Positions 1 through 5,876 of a DNA stretch of 5,876 bases are shown in pieces. The position numbers and the translations under genes were made by a program. Origin of the DNA: Ectopseudomonas composti (GTDB taxonomy: Bacteria > Pseudomonadota > Gammaproteobacteria > Pseudomonadales > Pseudomonadaceae); assembly GCA_946886245.1 (NCBI GenBank), contig CAMPIF010000295.1:1-5876 (forward strand), read 5' to 3'. The notes under the pieces were generated by a model. That model was not told where the DNA came from, did not search any database, and saw nothing but the letters and a program-made list of their open reading frames with translations. Numbering within the stretch: position 1 is the stretch's first letter; every line of letters begins with the position of its first letter.

Positions 1-200
1 AGCCAGCCTTGCGGGTCGTCCGCCCAGCCTTGCAGCTCGCCAGCCAGTGCCTGCTCGACCTGGGCGCCGAAGCGCACCTCGGCCTCACGATCCTGGCTGT
101 CGCGCTTGCCGAACCATAATCCATGGCGCGCGGCCGCGACTTCGCTGGCGCTGCCGCCGGCACCGAACCACCAGTCGAGCAGCGGCTGCCAGGCATGCAT
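1..200 (-). CDS. DUF924 family protein, N-terminal part (cut by window edge)
   Basis: Only the first 66 codons are present; the gene runs off the low-coordinate edge. The product begins [16 protein letters not shown]. The early LLDWWFG, a second LWFGK near residues 28-32, and an E-x-RFG...ALAGELQGWADDP stretch near residues 43-64 match the usual opening of DUF924 proteins, a soluble all-helical family with TPR-like character and no established reaction. The start is fixed by the junction with fbp: the last base of the fbp TGA is the first base of this ATG (TGATG). I see no Shine-Dalgarno close upstream; the nearest purine-rich run is about 30-40 bases back inside fbp. Translation probably depends on ribosomes finishing fbp. 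The family call is confident for such a short piece, but nothing can be said about the C-terminal part or a specific role. Confidence 0.82.
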   Translation of the reverse strand, partial: MHAWQPLLDWWFGAGGSASEVAAARHGLWFGKRDSQDREAEVRFGAQVEQALAGELQGWADDPQGW

Positions 201-1207
201 CAGCTGCGGTGGTAGGCGGTGATACGCAGCACTTCTTCCTTGGAGCCAAGGTAGACCGGCACGCGCTGGTGCAGGGAAGTGGGCTGGATATCGAGAATAC
301 GCTGGCTGCCGTCGGTGGCTGCGCCACCGGCCTGCTCGATGATCATCGACATCGGGTTGGCCTCGTACATCAGACGCAGCTTGCCCGGCTTGTCCGGCTC
401 GCGGGCGTCACGCGGGTACATGAACACGCCACCACGGGTGAGGATACGGTGCACGTCGGCCACCATCGAGGCGATCCAGCGCATGTTGTAGTTGCGCCCC
501 AGCGGTCCGGTTTCACCGGCCAGCAGCTCGGAGACATAGCGCTGCACCGGGGCTTCCCAGTGGCGCTGGTTGGACATGTTGATGGCGAATTCCTTGGTGG
601 ACTCCGGCACCTTGATGTTGTCATGGGTGAGCACGAAACTGCCCAGCTCACGATCCAGGGTGAAACCCTTCACGCCATCGCCGAGGGTCAGCATCAGCAT
701 GGTCTGCGGGCCATAGATGGCATAGCCGGCCGCGACCTGCTGGGTACCCGGCTGGAGGAAGGCCTCTTCGCCCAGATCACCGGTTTCACCGTTACGTTCA
801 GGGCTGCGCAGCACCGAGAAGATGGTGCCGACCGAGACGTTGACGTCGATGTTGCTGGAGCCGTCCAGCGGGTCGAACACCAGCAGGTAAGCGCCTTTCG
901 GATACTTGCCGGGGATCTGGTAGGCGTTGTCCATTTCCTCGGACGCCATGCCGGCCAGGTGACCGCCCCATTCGTTGGCTTCGAGCAGGATCTCGTTGGA
1001 GATCACGTCGAGCTTCTTCTGCACTTCGCCCTGCACGTTCTCGCTGTCCAGGCTGCCCAGCACGCCGCCGAGGGCGCCCTTGGAAACCTGGTGGCTGATC
1101 GCCTTGCAGGCCCGCGCCACGACTTCGATTAGAAAACGCAGGTCGGCCGGGGTGTTGTGGCTGCGAGTCTGCTCGATCAGGTAGCGGCTCAGGGTGACGC
1201 GGGACAT
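200..1207 (-). CDS. fbp: Fructose-1,6-bisphosphatase, class I
   Basis: A complete 335-residue cytoplasmic enzyme that hydrolyses fructose 1,6-bisphosphate to fructose 6-phosphate and phosphate, the committed step of gluconeogenesis. The class I signature is intact: [13 protein letters not shown] at residues 111-123 carries the metal-binding aspartates, SEE at 89-91 supplies further metal ligands, and [10 protein letters not shown] at 276-285 holds the substrate-binding lysine and the conserved Glu282, followed by IIEQAGG. The length is normal for bacterial class I enzymes. The start is the ATG giving [14 protein letters not shown] lies 6 bases upstream, and family homology begins here. The frame stays open for 66 more codons upstream, but that part reads into the cyclase gene and looks like arginine/alanine-rich shadow sequence. 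The gap to the cyclase gene is only 35 bp. In pseudomonads, which generally lack a classical phosphofructokinase and use the Entner-Doudoroff route, this enzyme also serves hexose cycling. That is family knowledge and was not read from this sequence. Confidence 0.97.
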   Translation of the reverse strand: MSRVTLSRYLIEQTRSHNTPADLRFLIEVVARACKAISHQVSKGALGGVLGSLDSENVQGEVQKKLDVISNEILLEANEWGGHLAGMASEEMDNAYQIPGKYPKGAYLLVFDPLDGSSNIDVNVSVGTIFSVLRSPERNGETGDLGEEAFLQPGTQQVAAGYAIYGPQTMLMLTLGDGVKGFTLDRELGSFVLTHDNIKVPESTKEFAINMSNQRHWEAPVQRYVSELLAGETGPLGRNYNMRWIASMVADVHRILTRGGVFMYPRDAREPDKPGKLRLMYEANPMSMIIEQAGGAATDGSQRILDIQPTSLHQRVPVYLGSKEEVLRITAYHRS

Positions 1208-1213
1208 GGACGG

Positions 1214-1218
1214 CTCCG
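1214..1218 (-). promoter_or_regulatory. Ribosome binding site of fbp
   Basis: CGGAG on the minus strand is followed by CCGTCC and the ATG at 1207, a 6-base spacing. It supports the MSRV start over the longer open frame that reaches into the cyclase gene. Just upstream in the same 35-bp gap are an alternating GCGCGC tract and a run of five T (about 1228-1239). These do not form a clear hairpin and are not called as a terminator. Confidence 0.6.
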
Positions 1219-1242
1219 GAAAGGGGAAAAATCGCGCGCAGT

Positions 1243-2943
1243 TTAACCCGAGTCGCCGCGCAATGCTGCCTGCCGGGATGGATGGCTGAGATCGACGCCT
1301 GCCAGCAGCCCGCAAACGCGATTGCGCCCGTCGCGTTTGGCCTGGTACAGCGCGGCGTCGGCTGCCTGCAGCAGCTCGTCGAGTGCCTGGCCCTGCTCGG
1401 GCCAATGGGCCAGGCCGGCAGACAGGGTCACACGCTGGTCGCCGCCACGGGTGGCGACATCGCGAGTCGCCAGTTGCGCGCAGATGCTCTGCAGGCGTTC
1501 GCTGGCCTCGCGCGGATCGGCGCCCGGCAATATCAGCAGGAACTCTTCGCCACCAATACGAAACACCGCATCGGTGCTGCGCAGGTTATCCAGCAGGTGC
1601 TGCGCGACGACCTTGAGCACGTCGTCGCCGACCAGGTGGCCGCATTCGTCGTTGAGGCGCTTGAAGTGATCGAGATCGATCAGGGCCAGCGCCAGCGGCA
1701 GGTTCTCGCGCTGCGCCCTGGCCAGTTCGCGCTCGAAGAACTCATCCAGATAACGACGGTTGTACAGCCCGGTCAGTGGATCACACAGGGCCTGCTCGCG
1801 CAGTTGCTCGTGCAGGCTGGAGATGGTGCGCAGACGCTCCTCACTCAGCGCCAGCGCCTCGGCCAGCTTGAGTTCACTGAGGTGGCGCTGGGTCACGTCG
1901 CGGATGTAGAGCATATGGCCGAGCTGGGTCGGACCATGGCGGGTGGCGCGCTGGATGGCGCGCACGCGCACCTCGTAGTAGCGCGCGGCACTGGTCAGCG
2001 TCAGCGGCAGGTCCTGCTCGGGGCCGCTGTGTTCTTGCAGCGACTGCTGCAGATCGGCACCGAAAACCGGCCACTGCCCCAACTCGGTGCCTTGCCATCC
2101 CGCTTGCAGGCCTGCCAGTTTCAGCGCCGCCGGGTTGGCCTCGATCACCCGTCCACGCGGGTCGATCACCAGCACCGGATCGAGCAAGGCTTCGAGCAGC
2201 AGATGACGGGCCACCGGCAACAGGTCGAACAGACGCACCCCGACGATCAACCAGGAGAACGCCATCAGGGTGAACGCGAAACTGAAGGGCGTCGGGTCGA
2301 AGCCGAACAGCGTCCAGCCGAACCCCACATAGCCGATATTGGCCACCCAGGGCACGGCGGTGACCAGCACGAAGGCCAGATAGTGACGGCGATGCAGCCC
2401 CTGGCTCAGTGCTGCGGCACGCGTCACCACGCCCATGCAGAACGCCATGAACAGGTAGACGTAGACGGCGGTGGCGTAGAACAGCGGGCCATGCTCATAG
2501 CGCACCGGCGCACCCAGGCTGGCGTCGACCGGCGCACTACCGGCCCCGTAGAACAGACCATGCCAGGGGTTGCTCAGCGCCAGCCCCCAGACCAGCAGCG
2601 GCACCAGGCTCAAGCCGAGGATGCTGCTGCGTGCCAGCGGCGCGCGCATGCTGTTGACGTATTGCCAGAGGAAGACGGCCCAGAACGTCGGCGTGGAAAC
2701 GATGCCGGGCCAGGCCATGCTGGCCCAGAACATCTTGCAGTCGGCACTGAGGAAGGTCATTTCCAGCGCAGCAGCCACCATCCACCAGAGGCTGGCCAGA
2801 TGCAGCAGGATGAAGCTGTCACGTCCGGGAAAGTCGCGCTGGCGGGTCACCCAGTGCGCCAGCAGGATCACCCCGAGGCACACCAGCAGCGTCACCAGCA
2901 CCGGCGCCGAGAAACTCCAGCCGGAAGCCATGCAGGCCTGCAT
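1243..2943 (-). CDS. Membrane diguanylate cyclase: 7TM sensor, PAS, GGDEF
   Basis: A 566-residue inner-membrane protein predicted to make cyclic di-GMP from two GTP. Residues about 10-240 hold roughly seven hydrophobic segments, with [11 protein letters not shown], a P-T-F-W segment and PWHGLFYG, resembling the N-terminal 7TM sensor region of some histidine kinases. A PAS domain follows at about 245-355 ([20 protein letters not shown] at 257-276), then a short helical, probably coiled-coil linker (355-385). The GGDEF domain spans about 386-545: [14 protein letters not shown] at 388-401, metal-binding Asp423 in [18 protein letters not shown] at 431-440, the active site GGEEF at 464-468, and [16 protein letters not shown] near the end. 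RSTD at 455-458 lies five residues before GGEEF, the standard position of the RxxD inhibitory site, so product inhibition is expected. No EAL domain is present. The start chosen is the ATG preceded by GGAGGAG; an in-frame ATG 17 codons earlier has no such site. The signal sensed is unknown. Transcription probably starts in the 178-bp gap upstream. Confidence 0.93.
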   Translation of the reverse strand: MQACMASGWSFSAPVLVTLLVCLGVILLAHWVTRQRDFPGRDSFILLHLASLWWMVAAALEMTFLSADCKMFWASMAWPGIVSTPTFWAVFLWQYVNSMRAPLARSSILGLSLVPLLVWGLALSNPWHGLFYGAGSAPVDASLGAPVRYEHGPLFYATAVYVYLFMAFCMGVVTRAAALSQGLHRRHYLAFVLVTAVPWVANIGYVGFGWTLFGFDPTPFSFAFTLMAFSWLIVGVRLFDLLPVARHLLLEALLDPVLVIDPRGRVIEANPAALKLAGLQAGWQGTELGQWPVFGADLQQSLQEHSGPEQDLPLTLTSAARYYEVRVRAIQRATRHGPTQLGHMLYIRDVTQRHLSELKLAEALALSEERLRTISSLHEQLREQALCDPLTGLYNRRYLDEFFERELARAQRENLPLALALIDLDHFKRLNDECGHLVGDDVLKVVAQHLLDNLRSTDAVFRIGGEEFLLILPGADPREASERLQSICAQLATRDVATRGGDQRVTLSAGLAHWPEQGQALDELLQAADAALYQAKRDGRNRVCGLLAGVDLSHPSRQAALRGDSG

Positions 2944-2949
2944 CAGCGA

Positions 2950-2956
2950 CTCCTCC
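2950..2956 (-). promoter_or_regulatory. Ribosome binding site that sets the cyclase start
   Basis: GGAGGAG on the minus strand, then TCGCTG and the ATG at 2943: a near-consensus Shine-Dalgarno at a 6-base spacing. The alternative ATG at 2994 has only a C/G/T-rich sequence before it, and the 17 residues it would add (starting MRMRLTHCF) do not look like part of the sensor. This site therefore decides the start in favour of MQACMASGW. Confidence 0.75.
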
Positions 2957-2973
2957 GCATTCCCGACGAAGCA

Positions 2974-2988
2974 ATGCGTGAGTCGCAT
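2974..2988. repeat. 15-bp palindrome ATGCG-N5-CGCAT in the cyclase leader
   Basis: Perfect 5-bp arms separated by TGAGT, centred about 38 bp upstream of the cyclase ATG. It could be a small operator for a dimeric regulator, or a weak RNA hairpin in the leader just above the ribosome site. The arms are short enough to arise by chance, so a function is only suggested by position. Confidence 0.3.
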
Positions 2989-2995
2989 ACGCAAG
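2987..2995. repeat. Direct repeat copy 1, ATACGCAAG
   Basis: A 9-bp word, CTTGCGTAT on the minus strand, identical to the copy at 3031-3039. The copies start 44 bp apart, close to four helical turns, so they would lie on roughly the same DNA face. This copy abuts the right arm of the palindrome at 2974-2988. Flanking bases do not extend the match. Confidence 0.3.
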
Positions 2996-3030
2996 CGACG
3001 CGAGGCGACTGGACGATGACGCGAATCGAA

Positions 3031-3039
3031 ATACGCAAG
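3031..3039. repeat. Direct repeat copy 2, ATACGCAAG
   Basis: Second copy of the 9-bp word at 2987-2995, in the middle of the gap before the cyclase gene. It could be an upstream half of a regulator-binding pair. The evidence is limited to the identity of the two words and their spacing. Confidence 0.3.
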
Positions 3040-3080
3040 GGCCTTCCTGACCTTCGATGCTGGATTGGCGCGGGGTGCCT

Positions 3081-3086
3081 AAGATA
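3081..3086 (-). promoter_or_regulatory. Possible -10 element for the cyclase transcript
   Basis: TATCTT on the minus strand matches four of six bases of the sigma-70 -10 consensus TATAAT and sits in one of the more AT-rich parts of the gap. No good -35 hexamer is found 16-18 bases upstream, where the sequence is CAACAA-like. If real, it would give a leader of about 130 bases containing both repeats. This is a weak guess recorded because no better candidate was seen. Confidence 0.15.
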
Positions 3087-3121
3087 CTGCAAAAGCCCTG
3101 CCGCTTGTTGGTCCATGCCGC

Positions 3122-4465
3122 TCAGGCATCTGGCGGGCGGCGCAGCACACTGGCGGCCATCGCGGCCAGCAACCCGACTCCCACCAGCAGTACAGCCCAG
3201 AGTCCCCAACGCTGCCAGTCCTGACTGGAGCCGGCTTGGGATTCGACCGAAGCGGCAACCGGCTCGGCCAACTCGGCACGACCAAGATTGGCGAGTCTTT
3301 CCGCCTGATAGCCAGGGATCAGGGTATGCAGCGGCAGGGCTGCCGACTGTGCATTCGGGTTACCCAGCGCCAGCCGATAGGGCGGCTTGCCACGCGCGAG
3401 AAACACCAGCTGCGTGGCGCGCAGTGCGACCTGCATGCGCGGCACATCCACGCCCAGGCCGCCGCCACGCGCATCCACCTGCATGCGCAGCTGTCGCACC
3501 GGCCAACCGGGCAGGATCAACTCATCGTTGATGACTTCGCGCCCAGCCTCGGGCAGACGATAGAGAACGCCGTTGACCAGCTGACGCCAGGCGCCCTGGT
3601 CACTGCTGCGCGCCTCGAAGCGCAGTGGCGCCAGGGTGTTGCTCTGTTCCAGATCGACACGCAGTCGCTCCAGAGGCAAGGGCAGGGGCAACTGCCACTG
3701 GTAATGCCCGTCAGCGTTGGCCTGCGCCGCCATGGGCTCGGACCACACCAGAGGCGCCGCCTGATGAGCCTGGCGCTGACTGCGCAGGGAAACGGCCTGC
3801 AGTTGCGGGGCCTGGGCAGGGCTGTGCCACAGCAGGCGCAGATAACGGGCACGCTGGCCGGGCAGTTCGACCTGGCGCTGATCGATGCGCTCGTCGGCGA
3901 AGCTCAGGCGCGCCACCTGCCCTTCTCCCCAACTGCGCCAGTGCTGCAGATCGTCACTGGCTTCGATGCTGAAACGCTGAAAGCCGTCTTCGGCTCCGCT
4001 CCAGTCCAGGCTCAGACGTACCAGCGGCGCGTCGATGGCGCTGGCGTCGAGCAACCAGCCCCGCAGTTGCTGCTCGCTTTCGGCCGGCGCCTCGCCGCGC
4101 AGCTCGATCAGCGTGCCAGTGGTGCTGCGTTCGACGCGTAGCGCGGGCATCTCCTGGGCATCGACGCGGCCCCTCAACGGGAACCCGCTTACGCCATGCT
4201 CCTGTTCCTGCTGCACGCTCTCGCTGCGTCCCGGAATCAGCGCATAGGCCTGCATCTGACCATTGCTGTCGAATACGCGCAGATCACGCAAATCGCTATG
4301 CCCAGCGGCGAGGTGAGCGGCGAAGGGCAGCTCCAGGCGATACCAGGGCCCCTCGCCAGCGAGTTGCAGGGCAGCGCCATGCCGGTAGTCCTGAGGCTTG
4401 TCACTGGCCTGGCTGAGCGCACTCAGCGACAACCCCAGGAGCAGACACCAACGAACGAGCTTCAT
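3122..4465 (-). CDS. DUF3999 family exported, membrane-anchored protein
   Basis: A 447-residue protein of a family without known function. Residues 1-20 form a signal peptide: basic start MKLVR, hydrophobic core CLLLGLSLSAL, and likely cleavage after SQA (18-20). The large region 21-415 is expected in the periplasm. It is rich in alternating beta-type sequence: WYRLELP and DLRDLRVFDSNG (58-69) open it. Residues about 148-212 (LVRLSLDWSG, FSIEASDDLQHWRSW, ARYLRLLW) resemble a galactose-binding or discoidin-like sandwich, and about 258-332 (LERLRVDLEQSN, LRFEARSSD, RQLRMQV) look like a second similar unit. LVFLARGKPPYRLALGN (353-369) is a motif I associate with the family. Residues about 420-441 form one membrane anchor followed by RRPPDA, giving a periplasm-out, C-tail-in topology. 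The start overlaps the DUF2339 stop in ATGA, and AGGAG lies 8 bases upstream. Coupled translation suggests a protein complex with DUF2339. Carbohydrate binding is only a fold-based guess. Confidence 0.85.
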   Translation of the reverse strand: MKLVRWCLLLGLSLSALSQASDKPQDYRHGAALQLAGEGPWYRLELPFAAHLAAGHSDLRDLRVFDSNGQMQAYALIPGRSESVQQEQEHGVSGFPLRGRVDAQEMPALRVERSTTGTLIELRGEAPAESEQQLRGWLLDASAIDAPLVRLSLDWSGAEDGFQRFSIEASDDLQHWRSWGEGQVARLSFADERIDQRQVELPGQRARYLRLLWHSPAQAPQLQAVSLRSQRQAHQAAPLVWSEPMAAQANADGHYQWQLPLPLPLERLRVDLEQSNTLAPLRFEARSSDQGAWRQLVNGVLYRLPEAGREVINDELILPGWPVRQLRMQVDARGGGLGVDVPRMQVALRATQLVFLARGKPPYRLALGNPNAQSAALPLHTLIPGYQAERLANLGRAELAEPVAASVESQAGSSQDWQRWGLWAVLLVGVGLLAAMAASVLRRPPDA

Positions 4466-5876
4466 ACGGCAGACTCCTGTTCGTCAGCAGCCGACTCTTC
4501 GGCCTTGCGCGGCGGTAGCGGGGCGAAATAGCCGACCACCAATAGCAGCACACCGACGCCGATGAACGAGACGATGCGCTCCAGGCCGCCCCGGTTGCCC
4601 AGCTCAACAAAGAACAACTTGGCCACCACCAGGGCAATCAGCGCGGCGCCGACCAGCCACAGTTCACGACGCACGCGCAAATGGCCGAACAGCATCAGCG
4701 CCAGGGCGATCAGCGTCCAGACGATGGACCAGCCGGCCTGCACCAGCATCGAGTCGAACAGTGCCGACCTCTGCCAAGGCACGCCGCCCCAGTGGTGCGC
4801 GGTACGCATCACCATCACCGTCAGCAGGGCGAACAGCGAAACACCTGCCACGCCCTGCACCAGCGGCAGCGCCCGCACCGGCGCCAGGCCGAAGCGCGGC
4901 AGGGCATCGCGCGCCCAGACGAACAGCGCGCCCAGGCACAACAGCAAACCCAACTCCAGTGGATTGAACAGCGGCAGATACGGCAGCGGATCGCTGTCGC
5001 CGGCGCTATTGGCGTTGGCCAGCCAGAACCAGGCGAGCATCAATGCGGCCAGAGGTGCCGCCGCCCACAGCCGGTACTCGCGCTCGAAGCTGGTCACCGG
5101 CCAGGGCAGGCGTCGCGCCTGCGCCATCGCCCACAGATAGGCAGTCGGCAGCAGCGCCCACCCCAACCAGCGCCAGGCGTTGTAGTGATCGGACAGGCTC
5201 AGCAGCAGATAGCGCAGCTCCAGCGCCAGCACCCCGAGCAGCAGCCAGCAACCGAGCACATGGGCGACGCTGGCTGCCGTACGCGGCAGCAGATCGACCA
5301 GGGATCGCAGGATAAGCAGGTGCACCGTGATCACGGCAGCCCAGCCCACCCAGCCGAAGTGCGCGGCTGGATGGTAGAAGGAATGCCAGGCATGGATCAG
5401 GATCAACCCTGCCACCGGCGCCAGCAGGCTGCCCAGCGTGGCCAACTCGCTCCAGCGGGTGCGCAACGCCAGCAGCATCCAGATCAGAGCCGACAGCGCT
5501 GCCACTACCAGCAACACGCTGGCCTGCATATCTACAGTCACGAAGCGCATCACTTCACTGGCCAGTGCCAAGGCCCACCAGGCAGCGCCCCAGGCCAGCA
5601 GCAACTGGCCCAGACGCTGCAGGCTGACGCCATCGAGGCCGCTGTCGCGTCCGCTGCGCGCCAGGTTGTGCAGGCGCCAGGCACCAATCTGTGCAGCCAG
5701 GCCAAGTACGGCGGGCGTCCAGAAGCCGGTGTGCGCCAGCGGCGACAGGCCTTCGCCACTGATGCCCGACAGCAGCAACGGCCCGGCCGCGAGGAAGGCC
5801 AGGCCGGCGAAGACCTGCAGCGCCAGGCTGAACAGGAAAGCTGCGCGCTGCTGCAGATACAGCGCCAGCCACAGAA
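4462..5876 (-). CDS. DUF2339 family polytopic membrane protein, C-terminal part
   Basis: The reading frame is open to the high-coordinate edge, so the true start lies outside. The 470 visible residues begin LWLALYLQQRAAFLF; a TTG at 5778 is an internal leucine and not a start, because the residues before it continue the same membrane protein. The sequence is almost wholly hydrophobic, with perhaps 11-13 membrane helices and short loops. Features that fit DUF2339 are YLPLFNPLEL (visible residues 299-308), RTAHHWGGVPW (357-367), the segment LVQAGWSIVWTL near 387-398, and the closing LERIVSFIGVGVLLLVVGY (431-449), followed by a charged tail rich in E, D and K that probably faces the cytoplasm. 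Family members in pseudomonads are, from memory, around twice this length with a soluble N-terminal part, so about half may be missing. The function is unknown. The last four bases overlap the DUF3999 start, which suggests a joint role at the inner membrane. Confidence 0.87.
   Translation of the reverse strand, partial: LWLALYLQQRAAFLFSLALQVFAGLAFLAAGPLLLSGISGEGLSPLAHTGFWTPAVLGLAAQIGAWRLHNLARSGRDSGLDGVSLQRLGQLLLAWGAAWWALALASEVMRFVTVDMQASVLLVVAALSALIWMLLALRTRWSELATLGSLLAPVAGLILIHAWHSFYHPAAHFGWVGWAAVITVHLLILRSLVDLLPRTAASVAHVLGCWLLLGVLALELRYLLLSLSDHYNAWRWLGWALLPTAYLWAMAQARRLPWPVTSFEREYRLWAAAPLAALMLAWFWLANANSAGDSDPLPYLPLFNPLELGLLLCLGALFVWARDALPRFGLAPVRALPLVQGVAGVSLFALLTVMVMRTAHHWGGVPWQRSALFDSMLVQAGWSIVWTLIALALMLFGHLRVRRELWLVGAALIALVVAKLFFVELGNRGGLERIVSFIGVGVLLLVVGYFAPLPPRKAEESAADEQESAV
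4474..4478 (-). promoter_or_regulatory. Ribosome binding site of the DUF3999 gene
   Basis: AGGAG on the minus strand lies 8 bases before the ATG at 4465, inside the last codons of the DUF2339 gene. It allows ribosome recruitment in addition to coupling through the ATGA overlap, and it supports this start. Confidence 0.6.

Larger units (their letters stand above)
2944..3121. other. Intergenic leader between DUF3999 and the cyclase gene
   Basis: This 178-bp stretch is the only substantial non-coding DNA in the window. It begins right after the DUF3999 stop and ends at the cyclase start, so it should hold the end of the first transcription unit and the promoter and leader of the second. It contains a 15-bp palindrome close to the cyclase start, a 9-bp direct repeat, and a possible -10 element near 3081-3086. 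I found no strong hairpin followed by a T-run, so read-through from the DUF3999 gene remains possible. No small ORF with a ribosome site stands out. Confidence 0.7.

Noticed and set aside
47..1132. A 361-codon open frame on the plus strand opposite fbp
   Set aside because: It mirrors fbp codons, is rich in H, V and G, and shows no domain. The FBPase on the other strand is certain.
1208..1405. N-terminal extension of fbp by 66 codons
   Set aside because: The extension reads out of frame through the end of the cyclase gene, is rich in R and A, and has no family similarity. The ATG at 1207 has a well-spaced GGAG.
2944..2994. Upstream ATG at 2994 as the cyclase start
   Set aside because: It has no Shine-Dalgarno. 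The ATG at 2943 follows GGAGGAG at a 6-base spacing, and the added residues do not look like part of the sensor.
3060..3085. Sigma-54 type promoter (GGCAC on the minus strand)
   Set aside because: The required GC at the fixed spacing from GG is absent, and the downstream half does not match TTGC.
3088..3110. Possible intrinsic terminator after the DUF3999 gene (AAGC-GGCAGG-GCTTTT on the minus strand)
   Set aside because: The stem is only 4 bp and the T-run is four bases followed by GC, which is too weak to call.
1282..3531. A 749-codon open frame on the plus strand, antisense to the cyclase and the DUF3999 3' end
   Set aside because: It is antisense to two well-supported genes, is rich in Q, H and R with no recognisable domain, and has the composition expected from the reverse complement of high-GC coding DNA. 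It also spans the intergenic gap without any change in character.
3236..4141. A 301-codon open frame on the plus strand opposite the DUF3999 gene
   Set aside because: It is a compositional shadow of the DUF3999 coding sequence, with no signal peptide, domain or ribosome site to support it.
5555..5872. Alternative minus-strand frame of 105 codons near the high-coordinate end
   Set aside because: It overlaps the DUF2339 frame, which is continuous through the window edge and clearly a membrane protein. The alternative is a frame-shadow rich in A, G and R.

Overview
The window is a gene-dense, GC-rich stretch in which every supportable gene lies on the minus strand. Reading in the direction of transcription, from high to low coordinates, the order is: a 5'-truncated DUF2339 polytopic membrane protein (4462-5876), a DUF3999 exported membrane-anchored protein (3122-4465), a 178-bp gap, a 7TM-PAS-GGDEF diguanylate cyclase (1243-2943), a 35-bp gap, class I fructose-1,6-bisphosphatase fbp (200-1207), and the first 66 codons of a DUF924 protein (1-200). 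Gene content, high GC and strong C/G preference at third codon positions point to a gammaproteobacterium, most likely Pseudomonas or a close relative. That assignment is inferred from protein character and not from a marker gene.

The first block is a tightly coupled pair. DUF2339 and DUF3999 share the 4-bp overlap ATGA, and DUF3999 has its own good Shine-Dalgarno. The layout suggests an inner-membrane multi-pass protein made with a partner that has a signal peptide, a large periplasmic beta-rich region and one C-terminal membrane anchor. Neither family has a function I can state with confidence. This pair is the least explained part of the window.

The second block starts after the 178-bp gap. 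This is the only sizeable non-coding region, and it holds a 15-bp palindrome and a 9-bp direct repeat. The diguanylate cyclase has a membrane sensor of the histidine-kinase 7TM type, a PAS domain, a complete GGEEF active site and an intact RxxD inhibitory site, so it should make c-di-GMP and be feedback-inhibited. It is followed closely by fbp, the gluconeogenic phosphatase, with no convincing terminator between them. The fbp stop codon overlaps the start codon of the DUF924 gene by one base (TGATG). The three may therefore be read together from the 178-bp gap, although a separate fbp promoter inside the cyclase gene cannot be excluded.

No RNA gene, insertion sequence, CRISPR array, phage gene or sign of recent horizontal transfer is visible. 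Overall this looks like core chromosome. The points of interest are the DUF2339/DUF3999 pair, the cyclase next to fbp, and the leader region of the cyclase.
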